The notes below the pieces were generated by a model. That model made no database searches, was not told the origin of the DNA, and saw only the letters and a program-made list of their open reading frames with translations. A DNA stretch of 64,000 nucleotides from Sinorhizobium chiapasense (GTDB lineage Bacteria; Pseudomonadota; Alphaproteobacteria; Rhizobiales; Rhizobiaceae). Positions within the stretch are counted from its first letter, which is position 1. The number at the start of each line of letters is the position of its first letter. Of this stretch, positions 1 through 10,312 are shown piece by piece. The DNA is taken from the NCBI RefSeq assembly GCF_036488675.1, contig NZ_CP133148.1:3862001-3926000 (forward strand). Reading direction: 5' to 3'. The position numbers and the translations under genes are program-made.

Positions 1-312
1 CACGACGAAACGACGAGACACTGGCAGCATTGGTTTACCAAGGCGGGCCTGCCTCCCCGCCAGCCGCTTAGCGGACCGGTCTTCCAGGACTTCAATCTGT
101 TGGCAACAGCCGCCATCGCGGGTCACGGCGTGGCGCTCTGTCCGGTCGAAGTATGCCGGCGGGAAATCGAAAACGGCGATCTGATCGTGCTCTCCGACCT
201 CGCCGTCCTGGAGGATGAGGGTTATTTTCTCATCAGCAAGGTCTCGCGGCAAAAAGCGGTTTCCGCCTTCTGCGCGTGGTTCAAGGCGGTCGTCAACCCC
301 GTGGCGGGCTGA
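1..312 (+). CDS. LysR-type transcriptional regulator, C-terminal fragment
   Basis: The gene is cut by the left edge; about 103 residues are visible up to the TGA at 310-312. The frame is open from base 1 and reads as the end of a LysR substrate-binding domain of the GcvA/AmpR type, with the FQDFNLLATAAIAGHGVALCP-like core, where an aromatic and Asn precede a GHGVALCP turn, followed by an acidic stretch and a terminal F-x2-W-F helix. The DNA-binding domain lies outside the window, so the regulated genes are unknown. It converges on prpE, with a mosaic repeat between the two. Confidence 0.75.
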   Translation, partial: HDETTRHWQHWFTKAGLPPRQPLSGPVFQDFNLLATAAIAGHGVALCPVEVCRREIENGDLIVLSDLAVLEDEGYFLISKVSRQKAVSAFCAWFKAVVNPVAG

Positions 313-321
313 CGCGCCCCG

Positions 322-378
322 CTTACAGCGCCGCGCCTCTTATCAGAAGCGCAAAGGACGCTGTAGCACCTTGAAGGC
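322..378 (+). repeat. Mosaic palindromic repeat, copy 1 (short form)
   Basis: One of six related intergenic elements in the window. The outer arms TACAGCG (324-330) and CGCTGTAG (359-366) flank an inner imperfect hairpin around 331-350, followed by the shared CACCTTGAA-like tail. Only the first hairpin is present. It sits between the convergent LysR gene and prpE and could act as an mRNA 3' structure for both; the last bases touch the prpE stop. Confidence 0.7.
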
Positions 379-2286
379 TCAAAGCCCGATGCCCTTCGCA
401 TGCAGCGCTTCAGTGATCTCGTCGAGGATCGCCGGGTCATCGATCGTCGCCGGCATCTTCCAGGGCTGCCGGTCGGCGATCTTCTGGATCGTCGCCCGGA
501 GGATCTTGCCGGAACGCGTCTTCGGCAAACGCTTGACGCAGATCGCCATCCTGAAGGCGGCAACGGGTCCGATCCGCTCGCGCACCAGCGCGATGACTTC
601 CCTCTCGATTTCCGACGTTTCACGGGAAACATTGGAATTGATCACCAGGAAACCGGCCGGGATCTGCCCCTTCAGCGGATCGGCGATGCCGATCACCGCG
701 CATTCCGCCACGTCGGGATGGCTGGCGCAGACCTCCTCCATCGCTCCGGTCGACAGCCGGTGGCCGGCGACATTGATGATGTCGTCGGTGCGGGCCATGA
801 TGAAGATGTAGCCGTCCTCATCGACATAGCCGGCATCCGCGGTCTTGTAGAAGCCGGGATATTCGTTGAGATAGGCGGCGTGGAAGCGATCGTCGGCGTT
901 CCACAGCGTCGGCAGACAGCCGGGCGGGAGCGGCAGCCTGACGACCACATTGCCCAGTGTGCCAGCCCCCACCGGGTGTCCGGCATCATCGAGGACCTGA
1001 ACGTCGTAGCCGGGCAGGGGAACAGCCGGGGAGCCGTATTTCACCGGCAGCAGCCCCAGACCCATGGGATTGCCGGCGACCGGCCATCCGGTCTCCGTCT
1101 GCCACCAGTGATCGATAACCGGAACGCCGAGCGCCCGCTCCGCCCATTGGATCGTGTCCGGGTCCGCCCGCTCGCCGGCAAGGTATAGGGCCCGGAAGCG
1201 TGAAAGATCGTGGCGGGACACACAGGTGGCCTCGGGATCCTCCTTGCGGATCGCCCGCAACGCCGTCGGCGCCGTGAACATCACCGCCACGCCGTGCTCA
1301 GCGATGATGCGCCAATAGGTTCCGGGATCGGGCGTACCGACCGGCTTGCCTTCGAAGAGGATGGAGGTGTTGCCGTTGAGAAGCGGCCCGTAGACGATGT
1401 AGGAGTGACCGACCACCCAGCCGATGTCGGAAGCGGCCCAGAAGACCTCGCCGGGCCGTACCCCGAAGAAATGCTCCATCGACCATTTCAACGCGACCAT
1501 GTGGCCGCCATTGTCGCGTACGACTCCTTTCGGCTGGCCGGTGGTCCCGGACGTATAGAGCACATAAAGCGGATCGGTCGATGAGACCGGAGTGCAGGGT
1601 GCCTCTTCGCCGGCCTGCTTCGCCGCTGCGAGCGCCTCGGCAAAGTCGATATCCCGGCCCGGAACCATTTCGGCGGCGAGCATCTCGCGCTGAAAAATCA
1701 GGCAATGGGCCGGCCTGTTGGCGGCGATCTCGATGGCCGCATCGAGAAGCGGCTTGTAGGCGACCGTGCGTCCGGGTTCGAGGCCGCAGCTCGCCGACAC
1801 GACCAGCTTTGCCTGGCAATCGTCGATACGCACGGCAAGCTCGTTGGCGGCAAAACCGCCAAAGACGACCGAATGCACCGCGCCGATGCGCGCGGCCGCA
1901 AGCATTGCCACCGCCGCCTCAGGAATCATCGGCATGTAGATGATGATCCGGTCGCCCTTGCCGATCCCAAGATTGCGGTAGACCGCGGCCATCGCCTTCA
2001 CGTCGGCGAGCAAATCGGCATAGGAAATCTTTTCGATCCGGCCGGTGACCGGGCTGTCATAGATGAAGGCGGGCTGGGCAGCCCGGCCGCCGTCCACTTG
2101 GCGGTCGAGACAGTTGTAGCAGGTGTTCGTCACGCCATCGGGAAACCAGTGTCCATAGGTTCCGCGCTCGGACTCGAAAATGCGCTCGGGTGGTTGGAAC
2201 CAGTCGATCGATCCGGCCGCGTCGGCCCAAAATCCATGCGGATCGGCCTTCCACGCGGCATACACTTCGGAATAGCGGCTCGCCAT
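379..2286 (-). CDS. prpE: Propionyl-CoA synthetase (propionate-CoA ligase)
   Basis: A 635-residue acyl-CoA synthetase of the ANL superfamily that activates propionate with ATP and CoA via an acyl-adenylate. The N-terminal region (DPHGFWADAAGSIDW) and the VVRDNGGH segment just after the AMP-binding P-loop YTSGTTGQPKG (about residue 245) are typical of PrpE rather than Acs. The WWQTETGWP motif and the C-terminal LPKTRSGKI lysine motif (about residue 600) are intact. The start at 2286 was chosen over an 80-residue upstream extension because the family N-terminus begins here and a GGGAGGAG ribosome site lies just upstream. Acetyl-CoA synthetase is the alternative. A parS-like palindrome is embedded at 617-630. 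Confidence 0.85.
   Translation of the reverse strand: MASRYSEVYAAWKADPHGFWADAAGSIDWFQPPERIFESERGTYGHWFPDGVTNTCYNCLDRQVDGGRAAQPAFIYDSPVTGRIEKISYADLLADVKAMAAVYRNLGIGKGDRIIIYMPMIPEAAVAMLAAARIGAVHSVVFGGFAANELAVRIDDCQAKLVVSASCGLEPGRTVAYKPLLDAAIEIAANRPAHCLIFQREMLAAEMVPGRDIDFAEALAAAKQAGEEAPCTPVSSTDPLYVLYTSGTTGQPKGVVRDNGGHMVALKWSMEHFFGVRPGEVFWAASDIGWVVGHSYIVYGPLLNGNTSILFEGKPVGTPDPGTYWRIIAEHGVAVMFTAPTALRAIRKEDPEATCVSRHDLSRFRALYLAGERADPDTIQWAERALGVPVIDHWWQTETGWPVAGNPMGLGLLPVKYGSPAVPLPGYDVQVLDDAGHPVGAGTLGNVVVRLPLPPGCLPTLWNADDRFHAAYLNEYPGFYKTADAGYVDEDGYIFIMARTDDIINVAGHRLSTGAMEEVCASHPDVAECAVIGIADPLKGQIPAGFLVINSNVSRETSEIEREVIALVRERIGPVAAFRMAICVKRLPKTRSGKILRATIQKIADRQPWKMPATIDDPAILDEITEALHAKGIGL
617..630. 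promoter_or_regulatory. parS-like palindrome inside prpE (one mismatch)
   Basis: GTTTCACGGGAAAC differs by one base from the palindrome GTTTCACGTGAAAC found twice near parAB. It lies within the prpE reading frame, where the minus strand encodes the tell-tale VSRET string. ParB binding is inferred, not shown. Confidence 0.45.
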
Positions 2287-2582
2287 ATCCGTTCTCCTCC
2301 CACTGACTTTTCCGGACAAAGCCCGGCTCCTCGGTGAGCGAAGATAGGCCAACGGAGGCAAACGTGAACCCCGACGAAAGAGTAATAGGGTTCTCTGGCA
2401 CGCCGACGCGCCCGCTACCCTATCGTTGCCGTTCCGTCGAACGGCCGCGGAGCCTGCGGGAGGAGCATCGCCAAGAGCATCAGCGAGTCTCGTGAAAGTG
2501 CCACCGGTCCGACAGACCACGTCCAAGCAGGAGAAAGCCCGCCCCAGGCGTGTGGAATTCGGCCAACTGCGAATAAGAAGCC

Positions 2583-3242
2583 TCAGCGCGCCCCGAAGAT
2601 CGCCGAGCCAACCCGGACACTGGTGGCGCCGAAGGCGATCGCCGTCTCGAAATCACCGGACATGCCCATCGAGAGCTTGTCGAGACCGCATCTTGCTGCG
2701 AGCTTCGCAAGCAGCGCAAAATGCGGACCGGGGTTCTCGTCGATCGGGGGAATGCACATCAGACCCTCGATCTTCATTGCCAGTTCGCCGCGGCAGAGTT
2801 CGACGAAGGCGGCGGTGTCTTCCGGGGCAACGCCAGCCTTCTGCGGCTCAAGACCGGTGTTGACCTGGACATAGAGGCGAAGACTGCGGCCCTGCCGCTT
2901 CATCTCGGCGGACACCGCCTGGGCAATCTTTTCGCGATCGATGGTCTCGATGACATCGAAGAGCGCGACAGCGTCGGCGGCCTTGTTCGACTGCAACGGG
3001 CCGATTAAATGCAGTTCGACATCAGGCGTCTCCAGACGGAGCGCTGGCCATTTGCGCTCTGCCTCCTGGACGCGATTTTCGCCGAAGACCCGCTGGCCAG
3101 CGGCAATGGCCGGACGTATCGCGTCGGCATCGAAGGTTTTCGACACGGCAACCAGAGTGACGGCATCTTCGGGGCGTTTTGCCGCTTTTTCGCTGGCGCG
3201 AATCCGGCTCACGACATCGTTCAACCGCTCCTGCACTTCCAT
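2583..3242 (-). CDS. YggS-family PLP homeostasis protein (PLPBP)
   Basis: 219 residues, the usual size for the cytosolic YggS/PROSC family: a single TIM barrel that binds pyridoxal phosphate and buffers it, without a known enzymatic reaction. The VAVSKTFD strand carries the PLP lysine. The FGENRVQEAERKWP motif, HLIGPLQSNK and the GMSGDFETAIAFGATSVRVGSAIFG phosphate-binding end, whose key parts are GMSGD and VRVGS, are all present. The ATG at 3242 starts at the conserved MEVQERL helix; an extension of 24 residues upstream lacks family features. It is divergent from leuS and lies upstream of prpE on the same strand. Confidence 0.9.
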   Translation of the reverse strand: MEVQERLNDVVSRIRASEKAAKRPEDAVTLVAVSKTFDADAIRPAIAAGQRVFGENRVQEAERKWPALRLETPDVELHLIGPLQSNKAADAVALFDVIETIDREKIAQAVSAEMKRQGRSLRLYVQVNTGLEPQKAGVAPEDTAAFVELCRGELAMKIEGLMCIPPIDENPGPHFALLAKLAARCGLDKLSMGMSGDFETAIAFGATSVRVGSAIFGAR

Positions 3243-3457
3243 CCTTGCGCTCCCATGTCCGAAGACCACGATAAACCTTCTCTGCCGCATATTGAAACTT
3301 GCGATCCTTGCCAAGGCCTGCTCGCCTAAACATGGCCAAAGTGCGCTGCCAACCCCTTCAAAACTTGACGCTCAAGCGGTTTCGTGGTGAAGGTCACGCC
3401 AGCTATCATGAGGGTGCCTTGGGCGCCCCCCAGAATCTCCGGAACATCGATAAAGAC

Positions 3458-6091
3458 ATGGCGACCGAACGATATAATCCGCGTGATGCCGAACCGCGCT
3501 GGCAGCAGGAATGGGAAGCAGGCAAGGTCTTCGAGACCAGCAACGACGATCCGCGCGAAAAATACTACGTGCTCGAGATGTTCCCCTATCCCTCAGGCCG
3601 CATCCACATGGGACACGTGCGCAACTACACCATGGGTGACGTCGTCGCCCGGTACAAGCGCGCCCGCGGCTTCAATGTGCTGCACCCGATGGGCTGGGAC
3701 GCCTTCGGCATGCCGGCGGAAAACGCCGCCATGGAACGCGGCGTACATCCGGCGAGCTGGACCTATCAGAACATCGCCTCGATGAAGGCGCAGTTGAAGG
3801 TCATGGGCCTTTCGCTCGACTGGAACCGTGAATTCGCCACCTGTGACCCGGCCTATTACCAGCGCCAGCAGCACCTGTTCCTCGATTTTCTCGAGAAGGG
3901 TCTCGTCTATCGCAAGCAGTCGAAGGTCAATTGGGACCCGGTCGATAACACCGTGCTCGCCAACGAGCAGGTGATCGATGGCCGCGGCTGGCGTTCCGGT
4001 GCTTTGGTAGAGCAACGCGAACTGACGCAATGGTTCTTCCGTATCACCGATTTCAGCCAGGACCTGCTCGACGCGCTCGACAGGCTCGATCAGTGGCCCG
4101 AAAAGGTCCGGCTGATGCAGAAGAACTGGATCGGTCGCTCCGAGGGGCTGCTGGTGCGATGGGAGCTCGATGCTGCAACCGTTCCGGACGGCACGACGGA
4201 ACTGACCGTCTATACGACACGGCCCGATACGCTCTTCGGCGCCTCGTTCCTGGCGATCTCCGCGGACCATCCGCTCGCCAAGGAGGCCGCCGACAAGAAT
4301 GCCGAGATCGAGGCCTTCTGCGAGGAATGCCGGCGCGCCGGAACCTCGCTCGCAGCACTCGAAACGGCCGAGAAGAAGGGCATCGATACCGGCATTCGCG
4401 CCAGGCACCCGCTCGATCCGAGCTGGGAGCTGCCGGTCTATGTCGCCAATTTCGTGCTGATGGACTACGGCACCGGCGCCATCTTCGGCTGCCCCTCGGG
4501 TGACCAGCGCGACCTGGACTTCGCCCGCAAATACGGCCTGCCGGTCATCCCCGTGGTGATGCCCAGGGAGGCCGATCAGGCGAGCTTCAGAATCGAGAAC
4601 GAAGCCTATGTCGGCGACGGGGTAATGATCAACTCGCGTTTCCTCGACGGCCTTTCGACGGAGGAAGCCTTCGAAACGGTCGCCTCGCGGCTCGAGAAGG
4701 AAATGCTGGGCGGCGCTCCGCGCGCGGAACGGAAGGTCAATTTCCGTCTGCGCGACTGGGGCATCTCGCGGCAGCGCTATTGGGGCTGCCCGATTCCGGT
4801 GATCCATTGCGACGACTGCGGCGTCGTACCGGTGCCGAAGGCCGATCTGCCGGTGACGCTGCCGCCGGACGTGACCTTCGACAAGCCCGGCAACCCGCTC
4901 GACCGTCATCCGACCTGGCGGCATGTCGCCTGCCCGCAATGCGGCAGGGACGACGCCCGGCGGGAAACGGACACCATGGACACGTTCGTCGATTCCTCCT
5001 GGTACTTCACGCGCTTTACAGCGCCATGGGAGGACAATCCGACCGATCCGAAGGTCGCCAATCATTGGCTTCCGGTCGACCAGTATATTGGCGGTATCGA
5101 GCATGCCATCCTGCACCTGCTCTATTCGCGCTTCTTCACCCGCGCGATGAAGGTGACAGGCCACGTGGCGATGGACGAACCGTTCAAGGGCCTCTTCACC
5201 CAAGGCATGGTGGTGCACGAGACCTACAGTCGCGGTCAGGGCGCGCAACGCGAATGGATCACGCCGGCCGAAGTCCGCGTCGAGGAAATCGACGGCGAGC
5301 GGCGTGCGCTTCTGATCGAGACCGGCGAGGAAATCGCCATCGGCTCGATCGAGAAGATGTCGAAGTCGAAGAAGAACGTCGTCGATCCGGACGACATCAT
5401 CGGCTCCTACGGCGCCGACACGGCCCGTTTCTTCGTGCTCTCCGATTCGCCGCCAGACCGCGACGTGATCTGGTCCGAAGCGGGTGTCGAAGGCGCCCAT
5501 CGTTTCGTTCAGCGCGTCTGGAGGCTCATCGCCGAGGCAGCGGAAAACCTGCGCGCAAGCGAAGCTTCGCCGGCGAAGGAAGGCGAGGGCCTCGCCATAT
5601 CCCAGGCCGCGCACAGGACGCTGCGCGCGGTCGAAGCCGACTATGACAAGCTCGCCTTCAACAAAGCGGTCGCGCGGATCTATGAACTCGTCAACGTTCT
5701 GGCCGCTCCGCTGACCCAGGTGGCCGGCGGCAAGGCCGATCAGGCGGTCACCGCGGCGGTCAAGGACGCCGTTGCGATCCTGATCAACCTGATCGCGCCG
5801 ATGATGCCGCACCTGGCGGAAGAATGCTGGCGGGAAATCGGCGGCGATGGCTTGATTGCAGAGCGCGCTTGGCCGAGCTTCGATCCGGCCCTGGTCGTCG
5901 AGAACGAAATCACTTTGCCGGTCCAGATCAACGGCAAGAAGCGCGCCGATTTGACAATCGCGCGCGACGCTGATCAGAGTGCGATCGAAAGCGCCGTGCT
6001 TGCTCTCGACGCCGTCAAGACGGCGCTCGCGGGCAGCAACCCGAAAAAGATCATCGTCGTGCCGCAGAGGATCGTCAATGTCGTTGTCTGA
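3458..6091 (+). CDS. leuS: Leucyl-tRNA synthetase
   Basis: Class I aminoacyl-tRNA synthetase (877 residues) charging tRNA-Leu in the cytoplasm. The HIGH signature appears as HMGH at residues 50-53 and the KMSKS loop begins at Lys633. The CP1 editing domain carries [10 protein letters not shown], and a leucine-specific SSWYF region and C-terminal anticodon-binding domain follow. The ATG at 3458 gives the expected [16 protein letters not shown] start; the 53-residue extension is shadow. The stop overlaps lptE, and the leuS-lptE-holA order is the usual alphaproteobacterial operon. Several long open frames on the opposite strand are codon-bias artefacts. Confidence 0.97.
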   Translation: MATERYNPRDAEPRWQQEWEAGKVFETSNDDPREKYYVLEMFPYPSGRIHMGHVRNYTMGDVVARYKRARGFNVLHPMGWDAFGMPAENAAMERGVHPASWTYQNIASMKAQLKVMGLSLDWNREFATCDPAYYQRQQHLFLDFLEKGLVYRKQSKVNWDPVDNTVLANEQVIDGRGWRSGALVEQRELTQWFFRITDFSQDLLDALDRLDQWPEKVRLMQKNWIGRSEGLLVRWELDAATVPDGTTELTVYTTRPDTLFGASFLAISADHPLAKEAADKNAEIEAFCEECRRAGTSLAALETAEKKGIDTGIRARHPLDPSWELPVYVANFVLMDYGTGAIFGCPSGDQRDLDFARKYGLPVIPVVMPREADQASFRIENEAYVGDGVMINSRFLDGLSTEEAFETVASRLEKEMLGGAPRAERKVNFRLRDWGISRQRYWGCPIPVIHCDDCGVVPVPKADLPVTLPPDVTFDKPGNPLDRHPTWRHVACPQCGRDDARRETDTMDTFVDSSWYFTRFTAPWEDNPTDPKVANHWLPVDQYIGGIEHAILHLLYSRFFTRAMKVTGHVAMDEPFKGLFTQGMVVHETYSRGQGAQREWITPAEVRVEEIDGERRALLIETGEEIAIGSIEKMSKSKKNVVDPDDIIGSYGADTARFFVLSDSPPDRDVIWSEAGVEGAHRFVQRVWRLIAEAAENLRASEASPAKEGEGLAISQAAHRTLRAVEADYDKLAFNKAVARIYELVNVLAAPLTQVAGGKADQAVTAAVKDAVAILINLIAPMMPHLAEECWREIGGDGLIAERAWPSFDPALVVENEITLPVQINGKKRADLTIARDADQSAIESAVLALDAVKTALAGSNPKKIIVVPQRIVNVVV

Positions 6092-6623
6092 TAGAGCTGC
6101 CTTTCGCCTTCGGTCGTTTTCGATGCTGGCGGGCGGCCTGCTGCTGACCGCCCTGGCGGGTTGCCAGGTGAGGCCGCTCTATTCCGACGGCCCCACGGGC
6201 TCGACATCGTTGGCACTCGCCTCGATCGAGATTTCGGAGGCCGACGACCGTGTCGAGCAGGAAGTCAGAAATGCACTCGTCTTCCTGACGGCGCGTGGGG
6301 CTGGCGAACCGGTCAACCCGCAGTACCATCTCGCACTCAACGTCTCGCACCGGACCATGGGTGTGCTGTTCGACACGACGGATAATGACGATGATGACGA
6401 CGACGCGGGAGCCGGCCGCATTGTCGTGAAGGCGGACTACAACCTGACCAGGACCGCCACCGGCGAGACCGTCAGGGCGGGCAACCGAACAGCCGTCGCG
6501 CTGGTCGACTTCCCCCAACAGGAATTCGCCAAGGTTCGCGCCGTGCGCGACGGCGAGAATCGCGCAGCAAAGGAACTGGCGGAGATCATCGGCGCCGACA
6601 TCGCATCGGCCCTCGGCCGCTGA
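6078..6623 (+). CDS. lptE: LPS assembly lipoprotein LptE
   Basis: 181-residue outer-membrane lipoprotein of the LptE (RlpB) family, partner and plug of the LptD translocon for lipopolysaccharide. After a positively charged N-terminus and a hydrophobic stretch (about residues 15-28), the lipobox LAGC gives the acylated Cys at about residue 29, followed by QVRPLY as in rhizobial homologues. An acidic DNDDDDDD run lies mid-protein. The ATG at 6078 overlaps the leuS end by 14 bases; the upstream extension has no signal sequence. Identification rests on the lipobox, size and leuS-holA context more than on strong motifs. Confidence 0.85.
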   Translation: MSLSDRAAFRLRSFSMLAGGLLLTALAGCQVRPLYSDGPTGSTSLALASIEISEADDRVEQEVRNALVFLTARGAGEPVNPQYHLALNVSHRTMGVLFDTTDNDDDDDDAGAGRIVVKADYNLTRTATGETVRAGNRTAVALVDFPQQEFAKVRAVRDGENRAAKELAEIIGADIASALGR

Positions 6624-6635
6624 TCCGGGGTTCGG

Positions 6636-7670
6636 ATGAGCGAGATCAAATCGCACGAGTTTGACGGTTTCCTGCAGAGGGCGGCCGGGAGTTACCGGCT
6701 TTTCTTGCTCTACGGCCCCGATCGCGGTCTCGTGTCCGAACGGGCCGCACTGCTTGCTTCAAAATTCGGCATCCCGCTCGACGACCCGTTTGCCGTCGTC
6801 AAGCTCGACGCCAGCGACTTGCAGCAGGATCCCGGGCGATTGCTTGACGAGGTCAATGCCATTGGCCTTTTCGGCGGCGAGAAACTCGTCTGGATCCGCG
6901 GCGCCTCCGCCGAGAAGGCCCTTTCCGAAGCGTTGCAGATCCTTGCCAGTGAGCCGCCTACCGGCAGCTACCTCATCATCGAGGCTGGCGACCTCAAGAA
7001 GGGAGCTGCCCTTCGAAAGGCCGGCGAATCGGCCCGTTCCATCGCGTCGATCGCCTGCTACAGCGACGATGCACGCAGCCTGCATGCACTCATCGACCAG
7101 GAACTCGCCGAAGCGGGGCTTCGGCTGAGCCCTGCCGCGCGCGAGCGCCTGCTCGAAGCCCTTGGCGGCGATCGTCTCGCCTCGCGCAACGAGGTGCGAA
7201 AACTCGTGCTCTACTGTCGCGACAAGGAGATGATCGAGGATGGCGATGTGCTCGACATCGTCGGTGATGCCAGTGCCATTTCCGTCGACGATGCGGTCGA
7301 TGCCGTGCTGAAGGGAGACGTGGACGGGCTGCTCCATGCCATCAGAAAGATCACAACGTCGAAGACGCCGCCGTTTCTCGTGCTCCAGGCTTGCTTGCGA
7401 CAGTTCCAGCAATTGGACGCCATGCGCGCCGAAATGGATGCGAGCCGCCAGTCTTCGAGCCAGGTGATCGCGAGCCTCGGAAGGAATTTGCATTTCCGGC
7501 GCAAGCCGATTGTCGAAGCGGCACTTCGGCATTGGACCGGACCGGCAATCCGGCGGGAAATGAGCCGGCTACAGGCGACAATCTATCAAAGCCGCACACG
7601 GCCGAGCCTGGAAGACAGTCTCGTTCTGCAGAATCTCCTGGCGATAACCGTCCAGTCTGCACGGCGATAG
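6636..7670 (+). CDS. holA: DNA polymerase III subunit delta
   Basis: 344-residue delta subunit of the clamp loader, which opens the beta clamp during replication. The N-terminal AAA+-like domain reads RLFLLYGPDRGLVSERA, a P-loop-like strand that in this subunit does not hydrolyse ATP, followed by FGGEKLVWIRG and the LIIEAGDLKKGAALRK segment typical of HolA; the C-terminal helical collar contains LRQFQQLDAMR. It starts 12 bases after lptE, probably on the leuS transcript, and converges on parB. Confidence 0.93.
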   Translation: MSEIKSHEFDGFLQRAAGSYRLFLLYGPDRGLVSERAALLASKFGIPLDDPFAVVKLDASDLQQDPGRLLDEVNAIGLFGGEKLVWIRGASAEKALSEALQILASEPPTGSYLIIEAGDLKKGAALRKAGESARSIASIACYSDDARSLHALIDQELAEAGLRLSPAARERLLEALGGDRLASRNEVRKLVLYCRDKEMIEDGDVLDIVGDASAISVDDAVDAVLKGDVDGLLHAIRKITTSKTPPFLVLQACLRQFQQLDAMRAEMDASRQSSSQVIASLGRNLHFRRKPIVEAALRHWTGPAIRREMSRLQATIYQSRTRPSLEDSLVLQNLLAITVQSARR

Positions 7671-7891
7671 TTCCTGCGAATGCAAAACGCGGCATTCGAA
7701 AGAATTCACCGGCAAGGAAGCGCAACGCAGTTGCCGCTGCCCACAGACTCCCGCAGTTCGGTGCAGATGACCGCAAAGCAAACCAGGAACGTGTGCAATG
7801 AGCCTTCGCCAGGACTCGTTTAGTTTTCAAAGAGTTAGATCATTTCACTGTCTCAATGCAAACGATTGAATGAGCGAAGGGTCCACAACCC

Positions 7892-7921
7892 GTCATCCTC
7901 GGCTCAAGCCCGACGGATGAC
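7892..7921. repeat. Inverted repeat between holA and parB
   Basis: GTCATCC (7892-7898) and GGATGAC (7915-7921) flank a partly self-complementary 16-base core. There is no T run on either side, so it is not a canonical Rho-independent terminator. It is the only structured element in the 264-base convergent gap 7671-7934. Confidence 0.5.
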
Positions 7922-7934
7922 TTCGGGACCAGTG

Positions 7935-8825
7935 CTACCGACGCTCCAGCAGTCGGCAAATCTCTTCAAGCTGGTCAAGCGTCTTATAGGCGATGCGCAG
8001 GTGCCCGCCGGAGGCCTTGTGGCTGACGGTGACTTCGAGACCGAGGCTGTCCGACAGCGTGCGCTCGAGAGCGAGCGTATCGGCGTCCTTTTCCTCGCGA
8101 CGCGGCCCTTTGGCGAAGTTGGGGTCGTTCTGCGCCCGGATATCGTTCTGCGCTAGGCGCTCCGCCTCGCGCACCGAAAGGCCCTTCGCGACGATGTTGC
8201 GCGCCAGGGCCACCGGATCGGAGGTCGGGACCAGCGCCCGTGCATGGCCGGCCGACAGGCTGCCGTCCGACAGCATGTCGCGCACCGGCTCCGGCAGCTT
8301 CAGCAGCCGGAGGCTGTTGGCCACATGGCTGCGGCTCTTGCCGATGATGTCGCCGAGGTCATTCTGCGTATAGCCGTGTTCAGCAATCAGCTGCTCGTAG
8401 CCCAGCGCCTCTTCGAGCGGATTGAGGTCGGACCGCTGGACGTTCTCGACGATGGCGATCTCCAACGCAGTACGATCGTCCACGTCCCGCACGATCACTG
8501 GGATCTCGGTGAAACCCGCAAGTTGAGCCGCCCGCCACCGGCGCTCACCGGCAATGATTTCGTAGCGGTCACTCCCAACAGTGCGCACGACGACGGGTTG
8601 CACGATGCCGTGCTGGCGGATCGAGCTCGCAAGATCCTGCAGCTCCGCTTCGTCGAACTGCCGGCGCGGGTTGCGGGGATTGCGCGAGACAAACTCGATC
8701 GGTACGCGGCGATCGGGATTGAAGGGCGTCTGCGGCGTGGCGCCGCCTTGCAACGGCTGATCCATTTCGCCGATCAATGCCGCCAGACCGCGGCCCAGAC
8801 GCCTCTTGGAGCTGTCGTCGTTCAT
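7935..8825 (-). CDS. parB: Chromosome partitioning protein ParB
   Basis: 296-residue centromere-binding CTPase that loads at parS and spreads to build the segregation complex. The LGRGLAALIGE box at residues 10-20 contacts ParA. The CTP-binding region includes GERRWR (93-98) and ENVQRSDLNPLEEA (127-140). The helix-turn-helix is at about 154-175, and the C-terminal dimerisation domain ends in EICRLLERR. It lies 33 bases after parA and is cotranscribed with it. Confidence 0.97.
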   Translation of the reverse strand: MNDDSSKRRLGRGLAALIGEMDQPLQGGATPQTPFNPDRRVPIEFVSRNPRNPRRQFDEAELQDLASSIRQHGIVQPVVVRTVGSDRYEIIAGERRWRAAQLAGFTEIPVIVRDVDDRTALEIAIVENVQRSDLNPLEEALGYEQLIAEHGYTQNDLGDIIGKSRSHVANSLRLLKLPEPVRDMLSDGSLSAGHARALVPTSDPVALARNIVAKGLSVREAERLAQNDIRAQNDPNFAKGPRREEKDADTLALERTLSDSLGLEVTVSHKASGGHLRIAYKTLDQLEEICRLLERR

Positions 8826-8858
8826 CTGTCATCCAATCTTATTACGATTCCGAAACGA

Positions 8859-9674
8859 TTACGCAGCCTTGCGTTGCCGCTCGCGCTGGATCACTTCAGA
8901 CGCCAATTGCAGATACGCCTGGCTTCCGGCGCACTTGAGATCGTAGAGAATGGCCGGCTTTCCATAGGAGGGCGCCTCCGAAACCCGGACGTTCCGCGGG
9001 ATTAGCGTGTGATAGACCTTATCACCCAGATGGGTGCGAACATCGCTCACGACCTGCTGAGCAAGATTGTTGCGGGAATCGAACATCGTCAGGACGATTC
9101 CTTGGATATCGAGGCTCGGGTTGACCGTCCGACGCACCTGATCGACCGTTTCCAGCAACTGGCTCAAGCCTTCCAGCGCAAAGAATTCGCATTGCAACGG
9201 CACGAGCACGGAATGCGCAGCGGCCATCGCGTTCATCGTCAAGAGATTGAAGGACGGCGGGCAATCGACCAGGACATAGGAATAGGCAAGAGCCTCGCTG
9301 GCGGCCAATGCCTTGCGGAGGCGAAAGACCCGGTCGGATTCCCGGGCGATCTCCATCTCGATGCCGAGCAGATCCATGGTCGAAGGTACGATCGAAAGGT
9401 TCGGTACTGCCGTGCTTTGGGCGATTTCCCCGATCGAATGGCTGCCCATCATCAATTCATAGGAGGAAAGATGCCGGTCGCGGCGCTGGATCCCGAGGCC
9501 CGTGCTGGCATTTCCCTGCGGGTCGAGATCGACAATCAGAACTTTCTCGCCAATGGCGGCCAAGGCGGTCGCAAGATTAATGGCGGTAGTCGTTTTTCCG
9601 ACCCCGCCTTTCTGGTTAGCAATCGTGATAATCCGATTTCTGAGGCCAAACATGTTTTTCCGCTCGCCTATCAC
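8859..9674 (-). CDS. parA: Chromosome partitioning ATPase ParA
   Basis: 271-residue Walker-type ATPase that moves ParB-parS complexes and the replicated origin. The deviant Walker [10 protein letters not shown] is at residues 22-30, with [14 protein letters not shown] and [14 protein letters not shown] following. The GTG start at 9674 overlaps the rsmG stop (GTGA), which suggests translational coupling. An internal ATG at 9653 is an alternative start seven residues downstream. Confidence 0.96.
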   Translation of the reverse strand: MIGERKNMFGLRNRIITIANQKGGVGKTTTAINLATALAAIGEKVLIVDLDPQGNASTGLGIQRRDRHLSSYELMMGSHSIGEIAQSTAVPNLSIVPSTMDLLGIEMEIARESDRVFRLRKALAASEALAYSYVLVDCPPSFNLLTMNAMAAAHSVLVPLQCEFFALEGLSQLLETVDQVRRTVNPSLDIQGIVLTMFDSRNNLAQQVVSDVRTHLGDKVYHTLIPRNVRVSEAPSYGKPAILYDLKCAGSQAYLQLASEVIQRERQRKAA

Positions 9675-10312
9675 TTCGTCCGACGTGAAAGATTTGCAAT
9701 CTCGAGCACGACCGAATCTGGCTCGACAACACTTGCATGTTTTACCAGATCGAATTGAAAGCGGCTAACGGCTTTGTCGATTTCCTGCTGGTAATCCCGC
9801 CCTTTATGAAAGTAGGCGACGGCATTGGCACCTTCTCCGAGCATCCAGGGCGCACAATAATCCAACAATTGGCCCAGATCGGCGAGCGCACGCGCCGAAA
9901 TGGCATCGCAACGGGGGATGATTGCACTCGCATTTTCGATTCGAATCGGATGCACAGAACCGCGGGCGCCGGTTTCATTCAGCGCAACGCGCAAAAAGGC
10001 GCATTTCTTGTTGTTGCTTTCGACCAGATGAACCCAGCCGTCCCCGAGTTCCGACAGGCAAATCGCCGTTATCACGCCGGGGAACCCACCGCCACTGCCG
10101 AGATCGACCCAGACCTTTGGCGTCGGCGCCAGTTGGAAGATCTGCAGGCTGTCGACGATATGGCGCCGCCACAAATCTTCAAGTGTCGACGGCGCGACGA
10201 GGTTGATCGACTTCGCCCATTTCTGGAACAAGGTACCAAAGTGCTCGAGCTTCTCGATCGTTTCACGTGAAACACGCAATCCGTTCAGGCTTCCGGCAAG
10301 ACTCGTTTTCAT
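9671..10312 (-). CDS. rsmG: 16S rRNA m7G527 methyltransferase
   Basis: 213 residues. Transfers a methyl group from SAM to N7 of G527 in 16S rRNA; loss gives low-level streptomycin resistance in other bacteria. The SAM-binding motif is [13 protein letters not shown], followed by the [12 protein letters not shown] strand. Codons near the start encode RVSRET because a perfect parS-like palindrome is embedded at 10260-10273. The ATG overlaps the mnmG stop as ATGA, and the stop overlaps the parA GTG. Confidence 0.95.
   Translation of the reverse strand: MKTSLAGSLNGLRVSRETIEKLEHFGTLFQKWAKSINLVAPSTLEDLWRRHIVDSLQIFQLAPTPKVWVDLGSGGGFPGVITAICLSELGDGWVHLVESNNKKCAFLRVALNETGARGSVHPIRIENASAIIPRCDAISARALADLGQLLDYCAPWMLGEGANAVAYFHKGRDYQQEIDKAVSRFQFDLVKHASVVEPDSVVLEIANLSRRTK
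10260..10273. promoter_or_regulatory. Candidate parS site in the rsmG 5' coding region
   Basis: GTTTCACGTGAAAC is a perfect 14-bp palindrome matching the bacterial parS core. It lies inside rsmG, encoding VSRET on the coding strand, about 600 bases from the parA start. Confidence 0.85.

Noticed and set aside
3593..5812. 739-codon open frame antisense to leuS
   Set aside because: leuS is unmistakable on the other strand; the frame is a GC-bias shadow with no family motifs or ribosome site.
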